From Streptomyces rubiginosohelvolus (GTDB lineage: Bacteria; Actinomycetota; Actinomycetes; Streptomycetales; Streptomycetaceae), in the NCBI RefSeq assembly GCF_014649875.1, contig NZ_BMTW01000006.1, positions 290,099-350,824 on the forward strand: a stretch of DNA of 60,726 nt, in the 5' to 3' direction. The position numbers and the translations under genes are program-made. The notes below the pieces were generated by a model. The model searched no databases. It was given only the letters and a program-made list of their open reading frames with translations, and was not told the DNA's origin. Shown here piece by piece: positions 1-8,574 of this stretch (the first letter of the stretch is position 1; each line of letters starts with the position of its first letter).

Positions 1-877
1 ACATGGGCAGGGGCCGGCCGTTCTCCCCGATCGCGTAGGCGCAGTCGCCGGCGGCGTAGACGTCCGGGTGCGAGACCGAACGCATGGACTCGTCGACGAC
101 GATCTGCCCGGTGGCGGCGACCTCCAGGCCGGCGGCGGCCGCGATCGGGTGCACGGCGAACCCGGCCGACCACACGGTCACCTCGGCCGGCAGGACCGTA
201 CCGTCGGCGGTGACTGCCCGGCCCGGCTCGACAGCCGCGACGGCGGTGTGCTCGTGCACGGTGACGCCGAGCCGGTCGAACGCTTCCCGCAGATGACGCC
301 GGGCCTTGGGGGAGAGCCAGGCGCCCAGTTCGCCGCGGGCGGCGAGCGCGACCGAGAGACCGGGCCGCGACTCGGCCAGCTCGGTCGCGGTCTCGATGCC
401 GGTCAGCCCCTCGCCGACGACCAGGACGGACCCGCCCCCGCCGAGGTCGTCCAGGCGTTCGCGCAGGCGCAGCGCCGAACCCAGACCGGTCACGTCGAAG
501 GCGTACTCGGCCACGCCGGGGACACCGTGGTGGGCGGCGGAGCTGCCGAGTGCGTAGAGCAGGGTGTCGTAGGACAGTTCCTCGGGCCCGTCCTCGCCGG
601 TCACGGCGACCGTCCTGCGCTCGGGGTCGAGACCGGTCACCCGGGCCAGGCGCAGCCGAATCCCGGTGCCCGCGAACACGTCGGCGAGCTTGCGCCGCGC
701 GATGTCCTGCCCGGCCGCCACCTGGTGGAGCCGCATCCGCTCGACGAAGTCGGGTGAGGCGTTGACGACGGTGATCTCGGTGTCGGCGGGGGAGAGCCGG
801 CGGGCCAGATTCCCGGCGGCGAAGGCTCCGGCGTACCCGGCGCCGAGTACGACGATGCGGTGCTTCATGAGCGTCAT
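1..877 (-). CDS. NAD(P)/FAD-dependent oxidoreductase, NDH-2-like (3' end outside window)
   Basis: Only the first ~292 codons are present; the gene runs off the left edge. The product begins with a Rossmann FAD-binding motif, VVLGAGYAG (residues ~9-17). A second nucleotide-binding motif, VVGEGLTG, lies near residue 150 and probably binds NAD(P)H. The third FAD motif, AAGDCAYA, is right at the edge. This order is that of type II NADH dehydrogenases and related disulfide-oxidoreductase-fold flavoproteins, which pass electrons from NAD(P)H to quinones or other acceptors. The ATG at 877 is chosen because AGGAG stands 6 bases before it; an in-frame ATG at 868 is the alternative. The acceptor cannot be told without the C-terminus. 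Confidence 0.85.
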   Translation of the reverse strand, partial: MTLMKHRIVVLGAGYAGAFAAGNLARRLSPADTEITVVNASPDFVERMRLHQVAAGQDIARRKLADVFAGTGIRLRLARVTGLDPERRTVAVTGEDGPEELSYDTLLYALGSSAAHHGVPGVAEYAFDVTGLGSALRLRERLDDLGGGGSVLVVGEGLTGIETATELAESRPGLSVALAARGELGAWLSPKARRHLREAFDRLGVTVHEHTAVAAVEPGRAVTADGTVLPAEVTVWSAGFAVHPIAAAAGLEVAATGQIVVDESMRSVSHPDVYAAGDCAYAIGENGRPLPM

Positions 878-1019
878 GGCGGGCTCCTGTCTCGTTCGCG
901 TACCCCTTGAACGGGACAGCGCCCCGATTGCTGACAGGGCACGGGTGTGACGTGAATCACCAGGGGGCGGCGGCGCGGGACCGTCTGTCACCCGCGCCGC
1001 GGAGCGGTCGGGGACACGC

Positions 1020-2201
1020 TCAGCGAGCGGTTCCCCGTACCGCGAACGGGTTCGGCACCGCCCCCGTCCACCGGTGCAGCACCGCGCGGCCGGTCTGCAG
1101 GGTGGTCCCCCCGGAGTCGACCGTGCCGGCCTCGGCCACGTAGTAGCGGCCGTCGTCGAGCGAGACCAGTCCGTACTGGCCGCCCGACTCGTAGCCGTAC
1201 ACACCGGACGGCTCGTGGTGCAGCCCGCGCGGGAGGAGAGAGACGATGCGGCCGGACTCGGGACGCGGCTGCCCCTTCACCTCGCCCCGGCGGGCGGGCT
1301 TCGAGCCGTCCAGAACGTAGAGCCCGTAGTTGGGGAAGGCCGCTTTCTTGCCCTTGTACACCGCCATCAGCCAGTTGCCGCTGTCCCCGTCGTACTCCAG
1401 GTTCTGGACCCCGTAGGTGGTGTTGCCGGTGTACGCGAAGAACTTGCCGCCGGGGGATGCGGGGCCGCTGGTGTGCAGCGCGTCCTCGCTGAGCGGCCGC
1501 TCGTACTTCCGCCAGTCGCGTACGTCGTACTGGAGCAGCACCTGGTGGTCGTTGTCGGTGCGGGCGGTGTTGGAGTACACCCCGTACGCCACCGTGAGCC
1601 GCCCACCGCCCCTGCCGTTCAGATCCGGACCGAAGGCGACCCCGTCGATGCCGCTGCAGCCGTAGCGGTGGTCGGGGGTGTTGCCGGTGTCGCCGTCGAA
1701 GACCCCGTCGCCGTTCATGTCGGCGGTGTAGTCCCGCACGACCTCCCGGAGATGGACGGTGGAGAGCACGTCGGTGGTCCGGGCGTCCATGTTCATCCGC
1801 GTGATCCGGGACCCGTCGAAGATCGCCACGTAGAACGCCTCGGCAGCCTTGTACTCCAGGGAGCCGTAGACCCGGCCGTCCGCGCTGTTGAAGTCCAGGT
1901 CGCCCAGATGCCCGGTGAGGCCCGTGACCGAGCCGATCGGTCGGCCCGCCAGATCGGTCTTGACCAGCAGGTTGGTGAAGGAGAAATACATGTGGCCCCG
2001 GCGGCGGTCGATGGCCGTGCCCTGGAGGTGCCCGGACGCCCAGGCCCCGCCGTCCACGGAGGCGGGCAGGCCGATGAAGGCGGACGAGGGCGGGGACGGC
2101 GTACGGGCATGGGCCGCGCCCCCGCCCGTCGCCAGGAGGGCCGACGCGACGACGGTGGACAGGAACAGGGTGGCGACGTGAGCGCGTGCTCGGCTTCGCA
2201 T
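1020..2201 (-). CDS. Secreted protein of unknown function
   Basis: A 393-residue protein with a classical signal peptide: Arg-rich start, hydrophobic core and an AHA-type cleavage site near residue 32. The mature part is rich in Gly, Asp and Tyr and reads as a run of short beta-strand segments, suggesting a beta-propeller-like extracellular protein. An Asp/Asn/Gly-rich stretch, DMNGDGVFDGD (residue ~165), resembles a calcium loop. I recognise no catalytic motif. The ATG at 2201 follows GGAGG with good spacing; a longer reading frame upstream lacks such a site. It lies 58 bp downstream of the sugar-transporter permease on the same strand, so it may be the last gene of that operon, but a functional link is not shown. 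Confidence 0.75.
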   Translation of the reverse strand: MRSRARAHVATLFLSTVVASALLATGGGAAHARTPSPPSSAFIGLPASVDGGAWASGHLQGTAIDRRRGHMYFSFTNLLVKTDLAGRPIGSVTGLTGHLGDLDFNSADGRVYGSLEYKAAEAFYVAIFDGSRITRMNMDARTTDVLSTVHLREVVRDYTADMNGDGVFDGDTGNTPDHRYGCSGIDGVAFGPDLNGRGGGRLTVAYGVYSNTARTDNDHQVLLQYDVRDWRKYERPLSEDALHTSGPASPGGKFFAYTGNTTYGVQNLEYDGDSGNWLMAVYKGKKAAFPNYGLYVLDGSKPARRGEVKGQPRPESGRIVSLLPRGLHHEPSGVYGYESGGQYGLVSLDDGRYYVAEAGTVDSGGTTLQTGRAVLHRWTGAVPNPFAVRGTAR

Positions 2202-2259
2202 GGTTCCTCCGAGATCGTGATCCTGGGGTGTGCGGGCGCTGCCGGATACGGACGGTGTC

Positions 2260-3516
2260 TCAGGCCCTGCCGTGGGAGACCCGCGAACGCCGGGCGACCG
2301 CGTCCAGCGACACAGCAAGGAGCAGTACCCCGCCGGTGACCATGAAGCGGTAGGCGGAGTCGAGATTCAGCAGAGTGAGTCCGCTGGAGATCGACTGGAT
2401 CACGAGCACGCCGAGCAGCGCGGCGAACGCGGTGCCCCGGCCGCCGAACAGGCTGGTGCCGCCGATGACGGCCGCGGCGATGGCGTTGAGGTTGACGTCA
2501 CCGCCGCCGCTGCTCTGGTTGGCCGCCGCGAGGCGCGAGGCGGAGAGCATCCCGCCCACGCAGGCGAGCGTCGTGCACAGCACGAACGCGGTGGTGAGAA
2601 CGGCCCTCACATCGACGCCCGCACGCCGGGCCGCCTCCATGTTGCCGCCGACCGCGTACATCGACTTGCCGAACGAGGTGCGGGACAGGACGTAGTGCAG
2701 CACCAGCACCAGGGCCAGGAAGAACACGAACATCCAGCCCACCCCCCGGTCCCGGTTGAGATACCAGACCGCCGCGCCGAGGCCTGCCAGTAGCGCCAGG
2801 CTCCGTCCGGCGAGCAGACGCCGGGACGCGGCGGCGAGACCCGCCCGACGGCGCTCAGCGGCGCGGGCGGCACCGGTCGCGTACAGGGCCGCCGCGCCGA
2901 CGACGACCAGCGTGTACGCCAGCCAGGGCGGCAGGAACTGGAGTTGGGCGAAGGCGACGAGACCGGAGTCGAAGGGCAGGTTGATCGAGCCTTTGGGCCC
3001 GAGGATCCACAGCTGCACGCCGAGGAATCCGAGGAGGCCGCCGAGCGTGATGACGAAGCTCGGCACCCCGATCCGGTTGTGGACCTGGGCGTAGAACCAG
3101 CCGATCAGAGCCGCGAGAGCCAGTGACGCGGTGACGGCGAGCCAGGCCGGCAGCCCCCGGTCCACGAAGAGGACCGCCAGGACGGCGGCGCTGAGTCCGC
3201 TGATCGAGCCGACCGACAGGTCGATCTGGCCGACGAGGAGGACGCAGACGACTCCCAGGGCGATGATGCCGACCGGCACGCTCTCAAGGGCGAGGTTCGT
3301 GAGGTTCGCGCTCGAAAGGAAGATCGGGTTGAGGATCTGCATGACGACCCAGATCACGACGAGCCCGGCGAGGACGGGCAGGAGGCCGAGGTCGCCGCCG
3401 CGCAGCCGCTCCGCCACCGCACGCCGGCGACTCCGCGCCCGGCCGGACCAGGTCGTCGGCCTGTCGGCCCCGGCGCGGGCGAGTTCCGGGCTCGTGACAG
3501 CGGCCGGCTCGGTCAT
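2260..3516 (-). CDS. Sugar ABC transporter permease (CUT2, XylH/RbsC-like)
   Basis: A 418-residue integral membrane protein with about ten hydrophobic segments. The family hallmarks are visible: VGQIDLSVGSI early in the protein and GGTSLFGGRGT near the C-terminus, both typical of ribose/xylose/galactose-type (CUT2) permeases. A polar insertion rich in Ala and Arg near the middle separates two membrane blocks. It forms the membrane channel of the transporter with the ATPase and binding protein upstream. Its ATG overlaps the ATPase stop (ATGA at 3513-3516), so the two are translationally coupled. The substrate cannot be read from the sequence; the neighbouring kinases point to a pentose, pentulose or polyol. 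Confidence 0.93.
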   Translation of the reverse strand: MTEPAAVTSPELARAGADRPTTWSGRARSRRRAVAERLRGGDLGLLPVLAGLVVIWVVMQILNPIFLSSANLTNLALESVPVGIIALGVVCVLLVGQIDLSVGSISGLSAAVLAVLFVDRGLPAWLAVTASLALAALIGWFYAQVHNRIGVPSFVITLGGLLGFLGVQLWILGPKGSINLPFDSGLVAFAQLQFLPPWLAYTLVVVGAAALYATGAARAAERRRAGLAAASRRLLAGRSLALLAGLGAAVWYLNRDRGVGWMFVFFLALVLVLHYVLSRTSFGKSMYAVGGNMEAARRAGVDVRAVLTTAFVLCTTLACVGGMLSASRLAAANQSSGGGDVNLNAIAAAVIGGTSLFGGRGTAFAALLGVLVIQSISSGLTLLNLDSAYRFMVTGGVLLLAVSLDAVARRSRVSHGRA

Positions 3517-4484
3517 GATGCGTCCCCCTGGTGCGCCGATTCCGTTCCGCTGTCCGCTGCTCGCTCGCTCACGGCCAGGTCGTCGAAGGCCAGATCGTCC
3601 GCGTTCCCGCCGTCCGCGTGCCGGTCGGTTCCGGCCCGGCTGCCCGCGTGCCGGCCGTCCGTACCCCGGACGGCCTGGTCGTCCCCGGCCCGCTCCCGTC
3701 CGGCGCGGCGGCTGACCACGTTGTCCGTGGCTCCGGTGATGGCGGCCACCAGGTCCGCCGCCGTCGCCTCGGCCGCGTCGAAGACGCCGTTGTTCCGGCC
3801 CAGCCGCAGGACGGCGACCGTGTCGGCGACGGCCCGCACGTCCGCCATGTTGTGGCTGACCATGATGACGCCCAGGCCGCGCTCCCTCAGCCGCTCGATC
3901 AGATTGAGCACCTCCGCCGTCTGCGCCACGCCCAGCGCGGCCGTCGGCTCGTCGAGGATAATCACCTTGGGGTCGCCCAGCAGGGTCCGCGCGATGGCCA
4001 CCGTCTGCCGCTGGCCGCCGGACAGAGCCGCGACCGGGACACGTACCGAGGGGATCTTCGCCGACAACTCCCCGAGAAGGGCGCGGGATCGGACCTCCAT
4101 GGTCACCTCGTCCAGCCGCAGCCCACGCAACTCCCGCCCGAGGAAGAGGTTTTCGACCACGTTCAGGTTCTCGCACAGGGCGAGGTCCTGGAACACCGTC
4201 GCGATGCCGAGCCGCTGCGCCGTGGCGGGGGAGGGGATGGAAACGGTCCCGTGGTCGAAACCGACGGTTCCGGCGTCCGGCTGGTGCACCCCGGAGAGGA
4301 CTTTCACCAGCGTGGACTTCCCCGCGCCGTTGTCGCCCACCAGGGCCACGACCTGACCCGCGGAGACGTCGAGGTCGACATCGGTGAGCGCGGCGACGGC
4401 GCCGAAGGACTTGCTGATCCCACGGAGCGAGAGCAGCGGACCTCCTGACGGCCCGTGAGGGGAGGGCAAGGACTCAGCGGTCAT
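3513..4484 (-). CDS. Sugar ABC transporter ATPase, single nucleotide-binding domain
   Basis: A 323-residue ATPase with Walker A GDNGAGKST (residues ~50-58), signature LSGGQ, Walker B VIILDEP and an H-loop (MVSHN). Most CUT2 ATPases (RbsA, XylG) carry two nucleotide-binding domains in ~500 residues; this one has a single domain, as in the FrcA-like subgroup, so a homodimer is expected. After residue ~255 it ends in a ~65-residue hydrophilic tail rich in Gly, Asp, Arg and Ala with degenerate repeats and no recognised fold. The start at 4484 follows GGAAGG. It sits 70 bp after the binding-protein gene and overlaps the permease start. Confidence 0.92.
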   Translation of the reverse strand: MTAESLPSPHGPSGGPLLSLRGISKSFGAVAALTDVDLDVSAGQVVALVGDNGAGKSTLVKVLSGVHQPDAGTVGFDHGTVSIPSPATAQRLGIATVFQDLALCENLNVVENLFLGRELRGLRLDEVTMEVRSRALLGELSAKIPSVRVPVAALSGGQRQTVAIARTLLGDPKVIILDEPTAALGVAQTAEVLNLIERLRERGLGVIMVSHNMADVRAVADTVAVLRLGRNNGVFDAAEATAADLVAAITGATDNVVSRRAGRERAGDDQAVRGTDGRHAGSRAGTDRHADGGNADDLAFDDLAVSERAADSGTESAHQGDAS

Positions 4485-4554
4485 GACCGGCCTTCCGAGG
4501 CAGGCGCGCAGACGGGCAGACAGAGAAGGGGAGAAGGGGAGAAGGGGCCCGCGC

Positions 4555-5634
4555 CTATGTGAGGCCCACCTCGGCACAGGCGGCCGCGTACGTCGCCGTG
4601 CACACCTCGGTGGTCTTGAGCGGTTTTCCGTCACCCACCAGAACCTCCGCGATGTTCTCGCGGGTGACCACGGTGGGGGTGAAGAGTTCCGAGGGGGTGT
4701 CGAAGAGTGTGGTGTCGCCCTTGGGCTTCTTGCCCTGGGCGAAGGAGAACGCGGCGACGGCCGCGGCTTCCGCGACGGTCTTGATGGGCTTGGAGATGGT
4801 GTTGTACTGATCGCCCTTGATGATCCGCTGGGCGGCGGCCAGTTCGGCGTCGTTCCCGGTCACGGGAGGCACGGATACTCCGGCCGCCTTGAACGCCGCG
4901 ATGGAACCGCCGCCCGTGCCGTCGTTCGCGGCCACCACTCCGGCGATCTTGCCCGGGAACTTACTGATCTGGCCGCTGACCCAGCTCTGCGCCTTCCCCG
5001 GCTCCCACGCAGGCGTGTCGTACTCGGCGAGGAGCTTGAACCCGCTGGAGTCGACCGCGCTGTGGATGCCCTTCTTGATCAGGCCCGCCGCCGCGTCGGT
5101 CGGCGACCCGTTCACCTGGAGGAGGCCGCCCTCGGCGTTGGTGGCCTTGAGGTGGTCCACCAGCGACGTGCCGATCATGGCGCCGATCTTCTCGTTGTCG
5201 AAGGAGACGTAGTAGTCCGCCTTCACCGCCGGGATCGGCCGGTCGTACGCGATGACGGGCACTCCTCGCCCCTGTGCCGTACGGACGGTGCTGGCCGCGG
5301 CGGCGGAGTCCACCGGGTCGATCACGATGACGTCGGCGCCCTGCGCGAGAGCGGAGTCGGCCTGCTGCTGTTGCTTCGCGGCGTCGCCGCCCGCGTTCTG
5401 GTAGAGCACCTCACAACCGCCGCACAGATCCTTCATCTTGGCCTTGAAGAGCGGCGCGTCGTACAACTCGTAGCGGGTGGAGGCGATATCGGGCATCAGG
5501 AACGCGATCTTCGCGTCCTTCGACGACTTGCCCTCCGAGCTGTTGGGCGCTTTCGTCGAACAGGCAGCGGCGGAGACGAGCACCGTCAGCACCGACAGAG
5601 CCGCGGCAAACGATCTGACAGAGCGTTGCTTCAC
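4555..5634 (-). CDS. Sugar-binding lipoprotein of the CUT2 transporter (XylF-like)
   Basis: A 359-residue periplasmic-binding-protein-like lipoprotein. The N-terminus is Lys/Arg-containing and hydrophobic and ends in a lipobox with Cys at residue 25 (SAAAC), so it should be lipid-anchored outside the membrane. The mature part has the type 1 fold of xylose/ribose binding proteins, with KIAFLMPDI, ADVIVIDPVDS, GVPVIAYDR and VVAANDGTG as landmarks. The GTG at 5634 is preceded by GGGAG. It is first in a three-gene transporter unit and follows the kinase gene by 107 bp; that gap contains candidate operators. It captures the substrate for the permease/ATPase pair. Confidence 0.92.
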   Translation of the reverse strand: MKQRSVRSFAAALSVLTVLVSAAACSTKAPNSSEGKSSKDAKIAFLMPDIASTRYELYDAPLFKAKMKDLCGGCEVLYQNAGGDAAKQQQQADSALAQGADVIVIDPVDSAAAASTVRTAQGRGVPVIAYDRPIPAVKADYYVSFDNEKIGAMIGTSLVDHLKATNAEGGLLQVNGSPTDAAAGLIKKGIHSAVDSSGFKLLAEYDTPAWEPGKAQSWVSGQISKFPGKIAGVVAANDGTGGGSIAAFKAAGVSVPPVTGNDAELAAAQRIIKGDQYNTISKPIKTVAEAAAVAAFSFAQGKKPKGDTTLFDTPSELFTPTVVTRENIAEVLVGDGKPLKTTEVCTATYAAACAEVGLT

Positions 5635-5679
5635 TGGAATCTCCCGGTCTTCAGGCGGAGAGCCTCCTTCGCGTCAAAT

Positions 5680-5726
5680 TAACATCGCGCGTGTTATGAG
5701 TGTCAATGGTCATGTCATAAATAACA
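5680..5726. promoter_or_regulatory. Candidate DeoR operator cluster upstream of the transporter genes
   Basis: TAACA (5680-5684) and TGTTA (5692-5696) form a 17-bp inverted repeat, and a third half-site TAACA lies at 5722-5726. The same half-site makes up the perfect palindrome at 8463-8478 in this locus. The cluster lies between the kinase stop and the binding-protein start, so the transporter genes may have their own regulated promoter. The assignment to the local DeoR regulator is inference. Confidence 0.55.
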
Positions 5727-5741
5727 GAAGGGTGGGAGCGC

Positions 5742-7223
5742 TCAGAGGTGCCCGGGGTGTCCCACCGGCCGCGCGTGAGCTCCCCAGACGGTCCGGGCCG
5801 TCGCCAACTCCGCCCGGTACCGCGCGTATCCGTCCTCGTACAGCTCCCGGACGTCCTCGCACGGATCGACCACCTGATGACGTCCCGGCGGCGCCTCGTA
5901 CCCGGGGGACAGCGACGCCCTGGCGACGGACACCACACCGAGCGCGCCGACCTGCTCCTCCAGCGGGATACGGACGGGCCTGCCGAGGACGTCGGCGATC
6001 AGCCGGGCCCACGTCAGCGACCGCGTGCCGCCGCCGCACAGGGCGAGGGTGCCGCTCAGCCCCGCCGCCTCCAGGCAGTGCCGGGCCGCGTAACCGATGG
6101 CCTCGCAGACGGCCCGGACCGCGTCCGCCCGGCCGGCCGCCAGGCTGAGCCCGTCGAGTCTGCCCTGCGCCGACGGCTCGACGAAGGGGGCCCGTTCGCC
6201 CGCCTCGGACAGGAAGGGGAAGGCGCGGACGCCCCGGGCGCCGGGCGGGCTGTCGGCGAGCAGGGCGTCCACATCGGCCGTGGTCGCGCCGACGAGAGCG
6301 AGCACCCACTCCAGCGCCGCCGTCCCCACCATCGCCGGCATGGCGCGCAGCCACCGGTCCGGAGCCGGTGTGCACAGCCACATGCCGGCGGGCTCGGCGA
6401 GCGGATCGAGATCGACCCGGTCGGTCAGCACCTGGCTCGCGAGGGTCGTGCCGAGGATGAGGACCCCGTCCCCCACCTCAAGCACCCCGCTTCCGATCGC
6501 ACAGGCCGGCAGGTCGTACGGCCCCGCCACGACCGGCAGCCCCTCGGGCAGACCGAGGAGTCCGGCGCCGTGGCCATGGAGCGCGAGCACCGTGCCCGGG
6601 ACGGCCGGAGCGGGCAGCAGCCCCGCCCGCTCCGCGACCCCGCACGCTGCCAGGGCTTCGGGCGCGTAGCGGCGAGTACGGGGGTCGAGGAACGGCAGCG
6701 TCGCGTCGGAGGCGTCGAGGCACACCCGGCCGGTGAGGCGCTGGGCGACCGCGTCGACGCAGTACCCCGCGACGGCGGCCCGGTCCAGCGAGCGGGGCTC
6801 GTGCTCCTGGAGCCAGTTCAGCAGCGGGCCGTGGCACCCCGGGAACATCCCCGAGCCGGTGTGCGCGTACGCCGTGCCGATCGTGCCGTCCATCAGCCAG
6901 CGGGTCACCAGGTCAGAGGCCCGCGCGTCCATCCAGGAGATGGCGGGCCGCACCGGGCGGCCGTCGGAGTCCCGCAGCCACAGTCCGTCCCCCTGCCCGG
7001 TGAGCGCCACGGCGTCCGGCAGCCGCCCGAGTTGCGCGGCAACCTCCTGTACGACAGCGCCGACACCGGAGACGACGTCGTCGAGATCCTGCTCGACGCG
7101 ACCACCCGGCAGCATCTCCAGATGCGAGCGCCGACTCGCGGAGGCCAGGGCTCCGCCCCCTTCGTCGAACGCCACCGCCTTGGTGACCGACGTTCCGATG
7201 TCCACGCCGATGATGGTCCTCAA
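5742..7223 (-). CDS. FGGY-family carbohydrate kinase (first of two)
   Basis: A 493-residue kinase of the actin-like FGGY superfamily, which phosphorylates sugars, ketoses or polyols with ATP. The N-terminal phosphate-1 motif is GVDIGTSVTKAVAF. SWMDARASDL corresponds to a substrate-contact region, and LCGGGTRSLTWARLIAD to the C-terminal adenosine motif. The segment SEAGERAPFVEP is common in xylulokinase-, lyxulokinase- and erythritol-kinase-like members, but the substrate is not decided. The start is the TTG at 7223, because AGGAGG stands 8 bases before it and no ATG or GTG lies closer. It follows the dehydrogenase gene by 58 bp on the same strand. It probably traps the sugar imported by the downstream transporter. 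Confidence 0.9.
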   Translation of the reverse strand: MRTIIGVDIGTSVTKAVAFDEGGGALASASRRSHLEMLPGGRVEQDLDDVVSGVGAVVQEVAAQLGRLPDAVALTGQGDGLWLRDSDGRPVRPAISWMDARASDLVTRWLMDGTIGTAYAHTGSGMFPGCHGPLLNWLQEHEPRSLDRAAVAGYCVDAVAQRLTGRVCLDASDATLPFLDPRTRRYAPEALAACGVAERAGLLPAPAVPGTVLALHGHGAGLLGLPEGLPVVAGPYDLPACAIGSGVLEVGDGVLILGTTLASQVLTDRVDLDPLAEPAGMWLCTPAPDRWLRAMPAMVGTAALEWVLALVGATTADVDALLADSPPGARGVRAFPFLSEAGERAPFVEPSAQGRLDGLSLAAGRADAVRAVCEAIGYAARHCLEAAGLSGTLALCGGGTRSLTWARLIADVLGRPVRIPLEEQVGALGVVSVARASLSPGYEAPPGRHQVVDPCEDVRELYEDGYARYRAELATARTVWGAHARPVGHPGHL

Positions 7224-7281
7224 CCCTGCTACCTCCTGTGCGAGCCGATGGATTCCGGAGCGTCGGCGGCGAAGACGGCGG

Positions 7282-8337
7282 TCAGGACCCGCCGTCCACC
7301 AGGACGTCCCCGTTCGCGAGGTGCCGCAGCTTCTCCCCCCGCACGAAGCGGCCCACCTCGGCGGCGGTGATGGCCGCCGCACGGTGCGCCGTCTGCCGCG
7401 TCGCGCCCGCGAGATGAGGCGTGGTGATCACGTTCGGTACGTCACGCAGGGCCCAGTCGGCGGGGATCGGCTCGACGTCGTACACATCGAGGGCGAGCGC
7501 CCCGAGAGCCCCGCTGCGCAGCAGCTCGGGCAGCGGCGCGTGGTCGAGCAGCCCACCGCGGGCGGAGTTGACCAGGACCGCCCCGGGCGGCAGCAGCCCG
7601 AGCCGGCGGGCGTCGAGCAGATGTTGGGTCTCCTCCGTCAGGCGGGCATGCAGGCTCACCACCGAACTCCGGCTCAGAAGGTCGTCCAGCTCGACGAGTT
7701 CGACACCGTCGGCCGCGACCGACACCGGGTCGGCATACGGGTCGGCCGCGAGCACCTGCGCCCCGAAGGCGCGCATCACCCGCGCCACGATGCGGCCGAT
7801 GGCCCCGTAACCGACGAGACCGACCGTGGCCCCGCCGAGCTCGCCGCCGACCTCCTCGTACGCGTAGAGATCGCCCCGCCAGACGCCCCGCTTCAGCTCG
7901 GCGTCGGCGGCGGCGATGCGCCGCATCGCGGCGAGCGTCAACCCCACCGCGAACTCCGCGGCGGCGGGGGCGTTGCGGCCGGGGGCGAAACTGACCCTGA
8001 CCCCGTGCCGGGTGGCGGCGGCGAGGTCCACATTGACCGGTCCGCCCCGCGAGACGGCGACGAGCCGCAACCCGGGCGACGCGGCGAACACCTTCTCGGT
8101 GAACGGGGCCATCTGCGTCACACAGACGGCCGCCCCGTCCAGCGCCTCCACGAGCTCGTCCTCCGTACCGCTGGCCTCACGGACCTCCGCTACCGGACCG
8201 AAGGGCTCATGGGGCCAGGGAAGGGTCAGCTCCGTGAACTCCGGGAGCTCCCCGCCCGCGTGGGACAGCTCCTGACTCACCGCCTCGCGCATCAACGCGG
8301 GACGGACGAAGTGGTCGCCTGCGGCGAGGATGCGCAT
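7282..8337 (-). CDS. D-2-hydroxyacid dehydrogenase, NAD(P)-dependent
   Basis: A 351-residue member of the D-isomer-specific 2-hydroxyacid dehydrogenase family (phosphoglycerate dehydrogenase-like). The NAD-binding motif GYGAIG is at residues ~176-181, followed by an Asp near the end of the second strand (AADPY), which favours NAD. The catalytic Arg lies in NSARGG and the catalytic His in TPHLAGATR. It would interconvert a 2-keto acid and a D-2-hydroxy acid. It heads the minus-strand operon with the kinase and transporter, just after the 8463-8478 palindrome, so it probably acts on an oxidised product of the imported sugar. The specific substrate is unknown. Confidence 0.9.
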   Translation of the reverse strand: MRILAAGDHFVRPALMREAVSQELSHAGGELPEFTELTLPWPHEPFGPVAEVREASGTEDELVEALDGAAVCVTQMAPFTEKVFAASPGLRLVAVSRGGPVNVDLAAATRHGVRVSFAPGRNAPAAAEFAVGLTLAAMRRIAAADAELKRGVWRGDLYAYEEVGGELGGATVGLVGYGAIGRIVARVMRAFGAQVLAADPYADPVSVAADGVELVELDDLLSRSSVVSLHARLTEETQHLLDARRLGLLPPGAVLVNSARGGLLDHAPLPELLRSGALGALALDVYDVEPIPADWALRDVPNVITTPHLAGATRQTAHRAAAITAAEVGRFVRGEKLRHLANGDVLVDGGS

Positions 8338-8462
8338 GACGTCGGATTCCTTCTGCGAGGAGAGCCGCTGGGGTGGGTGCCGAGCAGGTCGGAGCCGTGA
8401 TCCGAGCCTGATCCGAGCCGCGAAAGCCCGGTCCCGGGCTCCGGTCCCGGTCTGTGGAATTT

Positions 8463-8478
8463 CTGTTAAATTTAACAG
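8463..8478. promoter_or_regulatory. Perfect 16-bp palindrome, probable DeoR operator
   Basis: CTGTTAAATTTAACAG is a perfect 16-bp dyad in the divergent intergenic region between the dehydrogenase gene (minus) and the phosphatase gene (plus). It could control both directions. Its TGTTA/TAACA half-sites recur at 5680-5726. A DeoR-family gene is encoded 750 bp away in the divergent operon, the usual arrangement for a local sugar repressor. Confidence 0.7.
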
Positions 8479-8574
8479 CGCCCACGTGAACCGGCAATGC
8501 ACCAGGCCGACACGGGCGACGGCAACGCGGTCCACTTCGCCTGGACTCGGCCCGACTCAGAAAGGGCGGTCTCC

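Noticed and set aside
1074..2339. A 421-codon plus-strand reading frame
   Set aside because: It is the antisense of the secreted-protein gene; no ribosome site, no family motifs, and repetitive Val/Gly/Arg composition typical of shadow frames in high-GC DNA.
5748..7370. A 540-codon plus-strand frame opposite the first kinase
   Set aside because: It mirrors the FGGY kinase gene, whose minus-strand motifs and third-position GC are unmistakable.
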